From: Helichrysum umbraculigerum
Lineage: Eukaryota; Streptophyta; Magnoliopsida; Asterales; Asteraceae
Reading direction: 5' to 3'
DNA length: 64,000 nt
NCBI GenBank assembly: GCA_949592205.1
Contig: CATIUR010000002.1
Span: forward strand, 6,548,501 to 6,612,500
The notes under the pieces were generated by a model. The model was given only the letters and a program-made list of their open reading frames with translations, made no database searches and was not told the origin of the DNA. Position 1 is the first letter of the stretch. Each line of letters opens with the position of its first letter. Below are positions 11,123 through 22,680 of the stretch, in pieces. The position numbers and the translations under genes were made by a program.

Positions 11123-14078
11123 TGTGACACCCCGCAAATTTAAACGCAATTAAAATCGTTAAACACTTGCATTATTAGGCTAATTCCCTACCCGAGTGAA
11201 TTCACAACACATTTTAGAGTTAAGTCTAGCAAAGCCCAACTAGTTAATACGCGTAGTATTAAACGTTTCAAAATTTGTATAATTACGAACAAAACAATTG
11301 GATCGAACACGATAAAAATATACGACTGTTGGTGAACAAAATTATTCAATAAAACGACACAAACAAATGCGTAAATGTTTAAACTTTAAACACTAAATGA
11401 AATTAACAGTTTAATGCCTAAAATACCTACAACTAATTATGGAATAATTATTTTAACACTTAAAACCCTTATTTTGACTACACAAAAACCGTCCACCACA
11501 TTTCCATTTGGATGTTCATATGTACAACAAAGTAAACACAAAACACAAACATCTTTAGACAAGATCTTGCATTGACCATGCTTTGTCTAAAGTTAGGGGA
11601 CATGATAATACTTATTCAATTCTTTTAGCTTGAAAGAATCGACCAACTTAAAACTTTTATACAATTGAATTCTTAATTCATGTGCACACAAGATTAATGC
11701 ACAAACACACTCTCAAAGTCATTCATCATTCCTTCATCAAACCCTTCCTTTCTATGGTTCATCACAACCCCCTTTACCACCTTACACCACAAATTAACTA
11801 AAATAAACATTGACATCATCTATCAAGAACTAGCAAACGAAAAGCAAGGGAACAAACTCAAGTGTCATTAGCATCATTTCCCCCTCCTAGTTCATCATCT
11901 AACACTTGTAAGGAAACTATTTTCTTTACTTTTATTTCATGTATATTCATGATATTACATTATTAGTAGTTCACCCCATGAAGGGTCATTCATGAAAACA
12001 AAGAAATCACATCTTGAAGTAAAAATTGTATTTTTTTTGTCAGATTCTGTGCTCTCGGTAGAAAAATTATAATAAAATGTGTGAGTAACGAAAATGAATG
12101 AAACCATAGCCAAAATCTTCGTATGTTTGTTAGCTATAACTTTTCTGAAGACATCATAAACCATAAACACACCGAATTTAGGCTATTAACTGATTTGTGG
12201 ACATAGATTATGATAAACGTGATTCTGGGCAGACCCTTAGTTACAAATTTATTTAGCAAGTTGTAGGTATCTAAAATTCATGAAAAGTATACTGAAAGTA
12301 GTTAAAATATGTAAGAACATTGTCTAAAAATCTCAGAATTGTTCGATAAATTTTGACCCATGTAAACGAACTCAAAAGTAGGCGTAAAACTGGATTTGTG
12401 GGCTGTTTTGATATCGTTTTAAAAATGACACTTTTGAGCTAACTATAAAACGTAACGACAATTTTCCCGAGATCCATAAATATATTTAAGTTGTTCCTAA
12501 AAGTTTCGGGTCAAACCGAATATGTTTGACCAAGTCAACCGAAACGAGCCTCGGTACGAAAAATGTGAAACGAAGGGTAAAACTTTTGATTTTGGCTCGA
12601 AACAATGTTTTAGATATTTTACCATGAAACTTACAATATTTAGTCAAGTACCGAGTTCGCGCAATGACAAATAAACTATATACAATGTAACTTGTACACT
12701 TTATATATGTACACATACTGTTACAAAATATACGACGATACGAAATTAATAATAAGGTTATTACAAATTACTATTAAGGAAGTATCACCAACGGATTGTA
12801 CAAACTTTACAAACAACAATGATCTTTCAACGAGTGAACGATTAGCATGTTTTGGCATTGTGCCAACTATTTATATACTTATCTCGTACGTTTAGGGCGT
12901 TAGGAGATTCCGGATTAGACTTGGACTTTAGGCTTTGCTAGCACTCGCACAACTACTTAACTCAACAGGTGAGTTCACAGCCCCTACTTTTACTGTTTTA
13001 ACTGTTTTGAACAGGGGTGGAAAACATAGTCAATGCTTTTGCTATGAGAGCATACTTTTATTTAACTGTTGTGATATACATTGTACAAACTATTTGTGAC
13101 TGCGATCAAACTGTTAATTATGAAATGGTATTTCATACGAAAGTAAACTGAGAACTAGCCGGAGAACGACCAGCTACACACTTTTACAACTAGCTTTTAT
13201 GAAACAACATTTTCATAAATACACAGAAAGTCCCTACGTCTTGGGCACGCACGCATAGAAAGTCCCTACGTCTTGGACGAACAGAAAGTCCCTACTTCTT
13301 GGGCACGGTGCCATCCTAAGTCTTGGATGAAGGCTCTACTTCTAGAGCAGAATGGTCCTACGTCTTGGATGCCAGTCCTACTTCTTGGACACAACTTATA
13401 CAAGTCCCTACATCTTGGGCACATAGAAAGTCCCTACTCCATTGGCAACTACTTACGTCCTGCTTCTTGGACACACTTGAGAAAGTCCATACGTCTTGGG
13501 CAAACGATTTTAATCCTACTACTTGGATAAACATTTAAATCCCTAATTCCTGGGTAAACTTATAGGATACTGCTTTCCTTCAACACGTTTTCAAACATAC
13601 GATTTAGATAACATTCCACGAAGTTTTACTTGATCGCGATGACGCTCACTACTTTGTGAACGCTTTGAAACTACCAACATTATAGTAAACATAAAACCTG
13701 TGAATTCACTCAACCTTGTTGTTGACTTTTACTATGTTTTTCTGGGAATTAGCTGCGCATGTAAGAACCGCCTACACATAGAATCTAGGCGACCCGCGAC
13801 GTTAGGGATGCCAACTTTTTAAACATGGATTTCTTTATTATAACTAAAGTGTTTTAGTCATATTTCTGAAATCTACTTTTGTAAACTTAATAACTTTTTC
13901 ATTTGTACGATTCGATGAATCGTAAAACTTTGTAACTATTACTTTTGGTATCTTAATATATATGTTCTGTTGTAATCATATGCTCTGATACGTATGCATG
14001 TACAATGTTATTGTGGTACCCCCAAACTAATACTAAATGCTTTCGCTAATCAAAACTGTTAAATTTGGGGGTGTTACA
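11123..14078 (+). repeat. Long LTR, 2,956 bp
   Basis: The boundaries come from TG...CA inverted ends and from a primer-binding site three bases beyond the right end. The interior is noncoding. It includes a degenerate tandem array at 13215-13560. No second copy exists in the window, so insertion age cannot be read. Confidence 0.65.
13215..13560 (+). repeat. Degenerate tandem array, CCTACGTCTTGG units
   Basis: About twelve degenerate units centred on AGTCCCTACGTCTTGGGCAC recur every 25-40 bp, with variants TTCTTGG, TCTTGGA and CATCTTGG. The array is near the 3' part of the LTR. Overlapping short ORFs reading WT/SWA-type repeats are products of the tandem structure and are not called as genes. 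Confidence 0.75.
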
Positions 14079-14175
14079 GATTGGTATCAGAGCCATTGGT
14101 TATAGCGAACTAGGAAAATTTAGGTGACTTAGAGACCTTAGAGACCTAGACTATAGCCTTGGCTAGAACGCACAT
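14079..14175 (+). other. tRNA-Met primer-binding site and conserved leader
   Basis: TGGTATCAGAGCC at 14082-14094 is the usual complement of the initiator tRNA-Met 3' end. The ~80 bases that follow, including CATTGGTTATAG and GACCTAGACTATAG, recur in inverse orientation at 21180-21271 (LARD1) and, shortened, at 58018-58087 (LARD2). The LTRs of these three elements are otherwise different. Confidence 0.8.
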
Positions 14176-17100
14176 TGTGACACGCCCAAATTACGGTCAA
14201 CACGGTCAACGCGTGATTTGCGGAAGCATTAAAGAAAGCGGGGGTGCTGACGTCAATGTTGAACATCATGCATATCAGAGCTTATGATTATTGCTGAACA
14301 GTGAACTAAGATGCCATTTAAGTAATAGTTTATATCAAAAAGCTACGACTCTTCAAGTCGTAGTAATAGTATTAGTTATACAAAATAAATCCTTGTTTTT
14401 CCCAAAATGTGGCATCCTAATTCGTCAAGGGTCGCCTAACTCCGTAAGTATGCGTTCTTACTTGTGCTGTGAATCACCTGAAAAACATAGTAAAACGTCA
14501 ACAAAATTTTTGAGTGAATTCACAGATTTTATGTTTATAAAGTGGTTTGTTAAACCATGTTCCTTGAAAGTTATTGACATGCGAGTCAAAATACAGATAC
14601 TCATAACAGTCTATAGGTTGGTAAGTATCCTAACCAAGGAACCTGTCGGAAAGTGAGTCTCTTAGGGTAAAGTTTGCAGGAAGGTAATTCCTATGAATTG
14701 TCAATACAGCAGTATGTAGGTATACATAAATAGTTCACAAACATAGTATGAAATCATCATACAATCAGTAGCACATAAGAAATCAAGTAGCACAGAGGCA
14801 CCAAAGTAAGTATAAGCAGTTATTGCATGTCATAGCAAAATAGTCGTTATGTTTTTCACCCCAAGTTTTAAAAGTAATTAAAACAGTGAAAAAGGGGCTG
14901 TGAACTCACAGTAGAAGATGCGTAGATGATTGCTAGCAGCCGACAGATGATCGCCCAAGGTATGTTGACCTATATGCAATAAATGTATTAACATAAGTAC
15001 GTTTGATTTGTTAAATCAACTTATGTTAATGATTCGTTTGTTTGAAGAAATTGTTAACTTCTTGATATTGTATGTTCTTGAATTCGTTGGTGACACTGAT
15101 TTGTTATCATTGTATGTACATACATTGGTTCTATGTATGTATACTTATGTAAATATACTTGTTGTATATTATTAAGTTGTACGTTTGTTGAACGTATAAT
15201 TTGTTTGCGAATATGTTATATTCGATACCAATCTCTATATAAATATGTGTATATATACGTTAAAGCTTGTTACTCGTTAAACATATATACAAAATAACGT
15301 TTGTAAATGATATGTTAGTCGTTTACATATATTCCTCGTATTTATTTCCGTTTATATAATAAATACCATCGTTCTCTAAAATCATTATATACATTCATCC
15401 GTGTCATTTGTTATTGACTTCGTATCGAGTTTTAACGATAATATTAAACGTAATAATTTCGTCGTATATATATATATATGCATTTTGAATATTATGTTAT
15501 ATATATACATCATCTGTTAACACGAGATTTTAAATCCGTTATTCGTGTTTCGAATTTATCACATAGTACGTCATCGATATGCCGTCGAGTCGTAATGACG
15601 TTTTGTTCCATTAAAATAGGTGTCGTGTTTGGATTTAGTTTTTAAATATCCAAAATCATTTTCTGACCAAAAAGGTTCCGCCGGCACCTAGAGTGGTGCC
15701 GCCGGCACCTATGTTTGTCACACTGTCCAACACTCGTTCACTGGTTCATAGTATGTGCGGGTTCGAAGTTCAAGTTCCGCCGGCACCCAAAGTGATGCCA
15801 CCGGCACTTTCTTGTCATTTAGTCGTTCGTCGAAATCATTTGTACGTATCTTTTACTCGGTCACAAGTTTAAACACGCGAGCCATTTTGAGTTAGGTTCC
15901 GCCGGCACTTAGTATGGTGCCGCCGGCACCTTGTTGCCTTTTACTCGTTCACAGTTGATCAAAACGGCTATAACGCGCCATATCTAAAAAGGTGCCGCTG
16001 GCACCTTGCAGAGTGCCGCCGGCACCTTGCAGAGTGCAGCCGGCACCTGCTTGTTCGCAGGTTCTATTTCGAGCAGAGCAAGTATGAACTTGCATGATTT
16101 TAGCTCCAATCCTTTGTATATTGTTACCAAATGTTTGTATCATCAATATATCATCTTTTTAACATCATATTAACTCGTTTTCATGTATATATTTCAAAAT
16201 CTAAGTTTGGGTTCTATAACCTCATCTCATGAATAATCTCTTTAAATCATCAAATTTCAAGTTATATGTATGGATTATGATGTTTAAACATGTTATATAA
16301 CGAAATTTAAGTAAAGAAATCGAGATTAGTGAGTTTCCATACAAAGAGATGAAAGTGATGATGATTAAGCCGAGGATGATGGTGATGATATTGTTGTTAC
16401 TACCACTCCCTGATGTTGCTACTTCTGTTTCTTGATTCAATGAAGAAGATGAAGGAGTTTGATGTTGATGCTTTTGTGTTTGTGTGTGTGTGAATAACTT
16501 CCGGAAGAAGGAAATGGTGGGAGAAGTAAAATGGATCGAGCATGGTTCAAAACAGGAGCCGGTCTCCTCAATTATTGAGGTTTGGTGTCCATTTTTGTCC
16601 CGTTAATTTCGAGTACGGGTAGAATTGATACAATATAAAATATAACATTTTATATTTTTATTTTGCAGGTGTTCTCCTGGTTCGTTTTATAAAATCGGAA
16701 TATCGATGTTCTCGATATTTTAGACTGTTATACGCGTGTACGTTTTTGTTATACGCGTTCCATCAGATGTAAATTTTAAGTCGAGTTACGACTTCATATT
16801 TCGAAGTATTGTTCTAAATACTTTCAGATGAGTGAGAAAATTTATATTTTCTTAATCTGAGCTTCTGAGCTCGTTTTAGAATTGTTTCTGTTCGCTTTAT
16901 ATTATGTTTTATATAAAACGTATGTTTAACCACATTATCTATATGTTATAGATATATAAATACTCGTAATTAATAATTGAATTATTAATTATTTTGCGTC
17001 ACCAACTTTTGTTCAATTACCTTTGTCCGGCTCGTTCCGATACGTTTGTACGTAACTTAATAATAAGTACGTATTATGTAATACTTTTTGTTTTAAAGTA

Positions 17101-17218
17101 TTGGGCTTTCTAGGCTCACATCACATCAATAAGTTTTGTTTAAACTTAAACCAGGAAATTAGTGTAATAATGCATGTACTTAAGCATTAAGTAATACTTA
17201 ATTTTGAGAGTTGTCACA
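14176..17218 (-). repeat. 3' LTR of LARD1, 3,043 bp
   Basis: The ends are TGTGACACGCCC and GAGTTGTCACA, which form inverted repeats. The first ~1.4 kb reappear at 21272-22680 with roughly 98% identity by eye, showing this is one LTR of a pair. A CCGCCGGCACC cluster lies at 15675-16055. An AT microsatellite lies near 15466-15480. Two small minus-strand ORFs inside (15949-16146, 16222-16440) have no support. Confidence 0.8.
15675..16055. repeat. Cluster of GGTGCCGCCGGCACC near-palindromes
   Basis: Nine copies of TGCCGCCGGCACC or close variants (TTCCGCCGGCACC, TGCCACCGGCACT, TGCAGCCGGCACC) occur in ~380 bp. They are mostly in pairs ~20-25 bp apart; the pairs near 15678/15700, 15776/15797 and 15898/15918 are separated by ~100-bp spacers. 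The flanking LTR is AT-rich. Confidence 0.8.
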
Positions 17219-17255
17219 TTCTCCCCTTGTTAAAGAAATTTCGTCCTCGAAATTT
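17219..17255 (-). other. Polypurine tract and adjacent hairpin of LARD1
   Basis: On the minus strand, a purine-rich tract (CTTTAACAAGGGGAGAA) immediately precedes the 3' LTR. Just upstream, 17236-17255 forms a perfect 8-bp stem, AAATTTCG and CGAAATTT, around a 4-base loop. The equivalent position in LARD2 (54187-54205) also has a perfect 8-bp stem with a compensating pair change. Confidence 0.7.
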
Positions 17256-18179
17256 AAGTTATGTTATGAGTTGATTGCTCATGTATGACTTGCCTCATGA
17301 CTTAGTTGTAACTAAGTCTTTTAATTGAGAGTGCGCCCAGAATGTCAAGGGCGATTTTAAAATTAGTCATTTCCTGACCGTTTCGTAACTTACGAGTGTA
17401 ATTGGGGGCGGTGTCTATACATATATATATATGTATCACCCGCTGATAATTGGGTATATGTCAGGTAGTGTGATGTTTAATTGTTTTCGTCTTCCTCCCC
17501 TTGTTAGAGTAGTGCCCTGTTGGCAGCTAACAGAAAATAGAGGAGAGGGTTTCTATGTGATGACCTTTCACGTTCGAGGAACTAAAGTCTGCTAAATTAG
17601 TTCACTAGGGCATAGTTACCATTGGTATTGGCAGCTTATAGCGACGTTGTAAGCGTCCATGACTTATGTCGTAGTCCACAATAGTAGTTGCATTATAGTA
17701 GTCGTGTTCTGACTATTGCATAGTTCAATCGTAGTTATATTGTGGTTACAAGGTAACCATTTACTAAGCAGTCATATCGTGACTAGGCGGTCGACTTAAA
17801 TAGGTCATTCGTATGACGCTCTTGATGTTAAGTCAATAGAGGTGGCATCGAGGAAGGAATTTCGTGCGTTCGGTGTCAACCACAAATAATGAGTTATGTT
17901 CCCAACGTTTGAGTATGTATCAGAGTAAAGTATCCCAAATCTAAGTCATAGATGTAATCGTAGTTGCTATCGTAGTTTTAAGTACTCTGTTGAGTAAATG
18001 ATAAATGTTTCATCGTTCAGACACTCTTTAAGATTTGTAATTCATCGAGTGTCAGGAATGTTATATATTGAGTTCCTGAAGTCATTTATGTTTGTAACCG
18101 ACACGACCAACCCTTGTTAAGGTTTCAAAAGGTCCTAAATTTTGTGGGTATGGTTTTCCCATTTTCCAGTTATGCGGCC
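17256..18179 (-). other. LARD1 interior, no recognisable coding
   Basis: Downstream of the integrase remnant in element sense. There is an AT dinucleotide stretch near 17422-17434. I see no conserved protein motif. By position it would have held the integrase C-terminus and any chromodomain, but it is too decayed to read. Confidence 0.4.
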
Positions 18180-18600
18180 CCCTTTCAGGGCGATACTTTG
18201 CGCAGAGATTATGTCACCAACTTGAAATCCAGTAGATTTAGTACGGTTATTGGTGACACTCTTTGTCAGTCTCACTTTGTTTTCAGTTGGTTTAGTCCTT
18301 GAGTTATCAGGTCCGTAGTTTCCTGGACAATCTAAAAATCAGATAGTTCTCTGTCACCCAACTCTATCCAATAGAGTGGTGATTGGCACTTGCGTCCATA
18401 TAACGCCTCAAACGGTGCCATTAGTATACTCCTGTGATAACTATTTTTGTAAGCAAATTTGCTAGGAGTCAGTGAGTATCTCAGCTACGCCAAATGTTAA
18501 TCACACATGTTCGCAACAAATAATCGAGCGTTTGTATCATTTGTTCGCTCTGGCCGTCAATTTGTGGATGGTAGGCAGTACTTTTATCAGAGGAAGTACC
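18180..18600 (-). pseudogene. Ty3/Gypsy integrase remnant
   Basis: Starting at 18573 on the minus strand, the translation begins YHPQIDGQSEQMIQTLDYLL, a clear match to the YHPQTDGQSER region around the catalytic Glu of Gypsy integrases. After a stop, a second block reads FAYKNSYHRS then MAPFEALYGRKCQSPLYW (about 18450-18370), matching the next conserved block of the same domain. A third block around 18230-18170 reads FQVGD and then KGGRITGKW, the decayed C-terminal barrel-like region. Blocks are interrupted by stops and frame changes, so no functional enzyme is made. The upstream catalytic Asp residues are missing, being lost with the deleted segment next to the protease remnant. Confidence 0.85.
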
Positions 18601-18685
18601 CAGTGCCTGTTGTAATAATTACCAGATGCGAAAAGTAAAGTGCTTATCTCTATTAGAGATAACGGATAGTGGTAATCATACCAAC

Positions 18686-18910
18686 TTATCTATACAATCT
18701 CAGTTTCACCCTTGACAACCCGTCCATACCAACTAAGTTGTCGAAACTTCTCATTTCTGCCGATAGTAAATCTATTTTGAAGAGATGACCTTTAAACGTT
18801 GGGATACATCCCGGTACTATTTCTCCTGATTCGATCAACTTACCATCGGCTAGTTCTACTGCGTGTCTGTCATCTAGTTTACATGAGTCAACTTCTAAAA
18901 TTTGAGTCAT
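18686..18910 (-). pseudogene. Ty3/Gypsy aspartic protease C-terminal remnant
   Basis: The 74-aa minus-strand translation contains VELADGKLIESGEIV, then HLFKIDLL, then FDNLVGMDGLSR. These match the conserved C-terminal half of the retropepsin-like domain of plant Gypsy elements (V.LANG..., H.F.I.L.P..., FD.ILGMDWL). The catalytic D-S/T-G segment lies upstream in element sense and is not readable. In a complete element, ~1 kb or more of reverse transcriptase and RNase H would follow; here the integrase remnant begins only ~110 bp later, marking a deletion. Confidence 0.8.
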
Positions 18911-19009
18911 CGTTTTCCACGAAACCTCAGTGACAGTGTTAGTATTCCATCAGTTTCATTTTGTTAGATTTTCGTCCAAAAGTAAGATTTCATTGGGATG
19001 TTACCCATA

Positions 19010-20125
19010 ATACAGTTTAGTTGAGCTGTTTACTCAAATTTCAATTCAAGTGAGATGTCCATCCCTAATATAGTTTGATTGGGGGTATCTGCCTAAATTA
19101 CAATTTATGTGGGATGTTAGTCCCTAACATAGTTTAGTTGGTATGTATGCCCAAATTACAATTTGTGTGGGATGTTTGTCCCTAATATAATTTAGTTGGG
19201 TCACTATTCAACATGTATAGTTTCAATTTGGGATGTTACCCAAAATTCATAGCTTTCGTTGGGATGTTACCCATAATATATAGTTTTCATTGTTTGCTTC
19301 GTAGGAAACCCCAAATTTATCAGTTAAGAGGAACATTTCCTAATGTAATAATTTACAGGAAACACAAGTTAATCCAATTATAGATTAACATTTCCAAAGT
19401 AGTTGTCGTAGGAAGCACATGTTAATTCAATCAAGAGTTAACATTTCCCCAAATAAGTAATAGTAAGAAACAACGACTATTTTAATAAAATAACATTTCC
19501 CCAAATTTGTCGGTCGTTCTCCGGTTTGCGATACTGTTGGTCGTTCTCCAGCGAGTCATAGTACTGGTTGTTCTCCAGTTTATGTACCGGTCGTCCTCCG
19601 GTCATTTAGTGTGTAGTCGTATGTTCTCCAGTATAAATAGTACCGGTATGTTTTCCGGTTGACTTAACTTGCTACCGAGGTGTCCCTCGATCAACAAATG
19701 CATACGGGTACGTTCTCCAGTATAAAGTAGTACCGATATGTTCTTCGGTAATTTAGTGTGTACTAGTACGTTCTCCAGTATTCTATCCAAAGTGTTTATG
19801 GGAATGTTATTCAAAAATAGTTTTAGTCGGAATGTCATCCAAAATATAGTTCTAGCTGGAATGTTCATGCACATTAGAGTTGTAGTTGGAATGTTATCCA
19901 AAACATATTCGGGGTTGAATTGTTATCCAAAATATTCTTTTCGTTGAAATGTTATTCAAAGTATGGTCCTTGTTGGAAGGTTTATCCAAAATAAAGTTCT
20001 TGTTGGAATGTTTATCCAAAATAAAGTTCTTGTTGGATTGTTTATCCAAAATAAAGTTCTTGTTGGAATGTTTATCCAAAATAAAGTTCTTGTTGGAATG
20101 TTTATCCAAAATAAAGTTCTTGTTG
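19010..20125. repeat. Succession of different tandem-repeat arrays in LARD1
   Basis: Four arrays follow one another. About 19010-19310: degenerate ~60-bp units around TGGGATGTTACCCATAATA. About 19320-19500: ~55-bp units around AGTTAACATTTCC. About 19505-19790: ~25-45-bp units around GGTCGTTCTCCGGT. About 19795-20121: units around GGAATGTTATCCAAAAT, ending in five almost identical 30-bp copies at 19972-20121. Short ORFs on both strands here, including a ten-residue peptide repeat on the minus strand, are consequences of the 30-bp period. Confidence 0.8.
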
Positions 20126-21179
20126 TTTGTGGGGAGGATATTTGTCTAGTAAGATTCGGGTCTGACTACCCTATTTGTTGTTCGAAACCATGTCTTGATT
20201 GGAGTATAACGACACCTTCCTATGTTTGGTTCGTATAGTACTTAAGAGGCTCATTACTAATATATCTATCACACTTCCCATTTGTTCTCTCCATCCATTC
20301 GACAGATAAGTTGTCAGTCCTAATCGTTAAATGTTTAGTGAGGATTTGTTTGACCCTTTAGAGAGTGAGAGTTTGTTTGCATAGTAGTCAACCATGACTG
20401 AGTAGTTGTCAAACAGGACGTTTTTACGATCGTGCTCGTACATGGTGTGATGGAATTTGTATGTATTTGTCGAATAGAAGTTTAAGTACAGCATGGTAGG
20501 GGTACAGCCTGCCTTACATAGATTTTACACAGATACGATAAGTATCGCTCATGTCATCATGTAGTCATCATCCTGCTGATCTCAGTTACACTCTCTGCCA
20601 CTCGAGCATGCTTCCCTAGCATTTGTACTCGGGCATAAGCAGCATGGGAAATTTTTTTGTCATCCAAGTTCCTATGGCCTTCAACAAGCTCGTGGCGTTT
20701 TGTATGTGGAGATCATGTCTCCGTCCAGTCTGGAGTACCGCTTTCTAAGAAGTTGTTTTTGTGTGTGTCAGGAAGTTACCTGAATAATGTGCGTAGTGCG
20801 GTAACTAGGGTAGGAACCATTTGTTTTATATATGTTTGCTCGTAAAAGTGAGAGCCGTATGTATAAGGTATGTTCCAGACTTTAATGCGTTAAAAGTGTT
20901 CACAAGCATTCTTCTAATGCTCAAGTAGGTCTGACTGACACTAATGTAGTTTGTGTCAGGGAATATGAGTCAATTTGACTATACATCAGACGATGACGTC
21001 TGTACAGATTAAGTGTGTGATGGTGTTGGTTGATGGTTCCTCGTGTATCGAGTTGCCATTGTTATCTTAACCATATTTGATAAGTCACGTGTAGGAACAT
21101 GAAATTATTAATCTAAACGCATTGCGACAATGATTGTCATATAATATGTTAGGCGTATAGTATGCAATAGTGTGCATGC
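20126..21179 (-). other. LARD1 interior, 5' part, nothing recognised
   Basis: This is noncoding by every frame I could inspect. By position it should be the gag region of the parental Gypsy element, but no zinc knuckle or gag motif is visible. Confidence 0.4.
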
Positions 21180-21271
21180 ATGTTCTAGCCAAAACTATAG
21201 TCTAGGTCTCTAAGTCTCTAGGTCACTTAAAGAGCTCTAGTTCGCTATAACCAATGGCTCTGAAACCAATC
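21180..21271 (-). other. LARD1 primer-binding site and leader
   Basis: Reverse-complemented, this reads GATTGGTTTCAGAGCCATTG and then the conserved block GGTTATAGCGAACTAG, with GACCTAGACTATAG further on. The primer-binding site has T where the tRNA-Met complement has A (TGGTTTCAGAGCC). About 90 bases are alignable with 14079-14175 in opposite orientation. Confidence 0.8.
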
Positions 21272-22680
21272 TGTGACACACCTAAATTACGGTCAACGCG
21301 GTCAACGCGTGATTTGCGGAAGCATTAAAGAAAGCGGGGGTGCTGACGTTAATGTTGAACATCATGCAGATCAGAGCTTATGATTATTGCTGAACAGTGA
21401 ACTAAGATGCCATTTAAGTAATAGTTTATTTCAAAAAGCTACGACTCGTCAAGTCGTAGTAATAGTATTAGTTATACAAAATAAATCCTTGTTTGTCCCA
21501 AAATGTGGCATCCTAATTCGTCAAGGGTCGCCTAACTCCGTAAGTATGCGTTCTTACTTGTGCTGTGAATCACCTGAAAAACATAGTAAAACGTCAACAA
21601 AATTGTTGAGTGAATTCACAGGTTTCATGTTTATAAAGTGGTTTGTTAAACCATGTTCCTTGAAAGTTATTGACATGCGAGTCAAAATACAGATACTTAT
21701 AACAGTCTATAGGTAGGTAAGTATCCTAACCAAGAGAACCTGTAGGAAAGTGAGTTTCCTAGGATAAAGTTTGCAGGAAGGTAATTCCTATGAATTGTCA
21801 ATACAGCAGTATGTAGGTATACATAAATAGTTCACAAACATAGTATGAAATCATCATACAATCAGTAGCACATAAGAAATCAAGTAGCACAGAGGCATCA
21901 AAGTAAGTACAAGCAGTTATTGCATGTCATAGCAAAACAGTCGTTATGTTTTTCACCCCAAGTTTTAAAAGCAATTAAAACAGTGAAAAAGGGGCTGTGA
22001 ACTCACAGTAGAAGATGCGTAGATGATTGCTAGCAGCCGACAGATGATCGCCCAAGGTATGTTGACCTATATGCAATAAATGTATTAACATAAGTACGTT
22101 TGATTTGTTAAATCAACTTATGTTAATGATTCGTTTGTTTGAAGAAATTGTTAACTTCTTGATATTGTATGTTCTTGAATTCGTTGGTGACATTGATTTG
22201 TTATCATCGTATGTACATACATTGGTTCTATGTATGTATACTTATGTAAATATACTTGTTGTATATTATTAAGTTGTACGTTTGTTGAACGTATAATTTG
22301 TTTGCGAATATGTTATATTCGATACCAATCTCTATATAAATATGTGTATATATACGTTAAAGCTTGTTACTCGTTAAACATATATACAAAATAACGTTTG
22401 TAAACGATATGTTAGTCGTTTACATATATCCCTCGTATTTATTTCCGTTTATAAAATAAATACCATCGTTCTCTAAAATCATTATATACATTCATCCATG
22501 TCATTTGTTATTGACTTCGTATCGAGTTTTAACGATAATATTAAACGTAATAATTTCGTCGTATATATATATATATGTATTTTGAATATTATGTTATATA
22601 TTTTCATCATCTGTTAACACGAGATTTTAAATCCGTTATTCGTGTTTCGAATTTATCACATAATACGTACTCGATATGTT
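21272..22680 (-). repeat. 5' LTR of LARD1, truncated
   Basis: This begins TGTGACACACC and matches 14176-15585 closely, including the AT microsatellite. Similarity stops near 22,665-22,680, where an Athila-like 3' region begins. The missing ~1.6 kb (with the CCGGC cluster) is not found elsewhere in the window. Confidence 0.8.

Larger units (their letters stand above)
11123..14175 (+). mobile_element. Gypsy-type element, 5' LTR and leader only
   Basis: A full-length LTR (11123-14078) is followed by a primer-binding site and 97 bp of leader before LARD1 interrupts it at 14176. The LTR starts TGTGACACCCCG and ends GGGGGTGTTACA, giving inverted ends typical of Gypsy LTRs. It is inserted in a gag sequence. 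The rest of the element is not found in this window; the far end of the nested LARD1 is truncated at 22,680. Confidence 0.7.
14176..22680 (-). mobile_element. LARD1: Gypsy-derived non-autonomous element, 5' end truncated
   Basis: Sense is minus. The 3' LTR is 14176-17218, and the 5' LTR begins at 21272 and matches the 3' LTR only to about 22,680. A polypurine tract adjoins the 3' LTR, and a mutated tRNA-Met primer-binding site adjoins the 5' LTR. The internal ~4 kb carries decayed protease (18910-18686) and integrase (about 18600-18180) remnants of Ty3/Gypsy type. No reverse transcriptase or RNase H lies between them, so a large deletion is inferred. Much of the interior is tandem repeats. 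The polypurine-proximal sequence resembles Tekay/Del-type Gypsy elements; this clade assignment is tentative. Target duplication cannot be checked because one end is lost. Confidence 0.75.

Noticed and set aside
16222..16440. 72-aa membrane peptide encoded in the LARD1 LTR
   Set aside because: A hydrophobic run exists, but the frame lies in AT-rich LTR DNA, and the paired LTR is truncated before this point, so conservation cannot be tested.
19972..20121. CRISPR array
   Set aside because: Units are contiguous without unique spacers, in a plant retrotransposon.
19894..20238. Repeat protein with ten-residue units
   Set aside because: The 30-bp tandem unit is a multiple of three, so several frames stay open on both strands; there is no start context or homologue.
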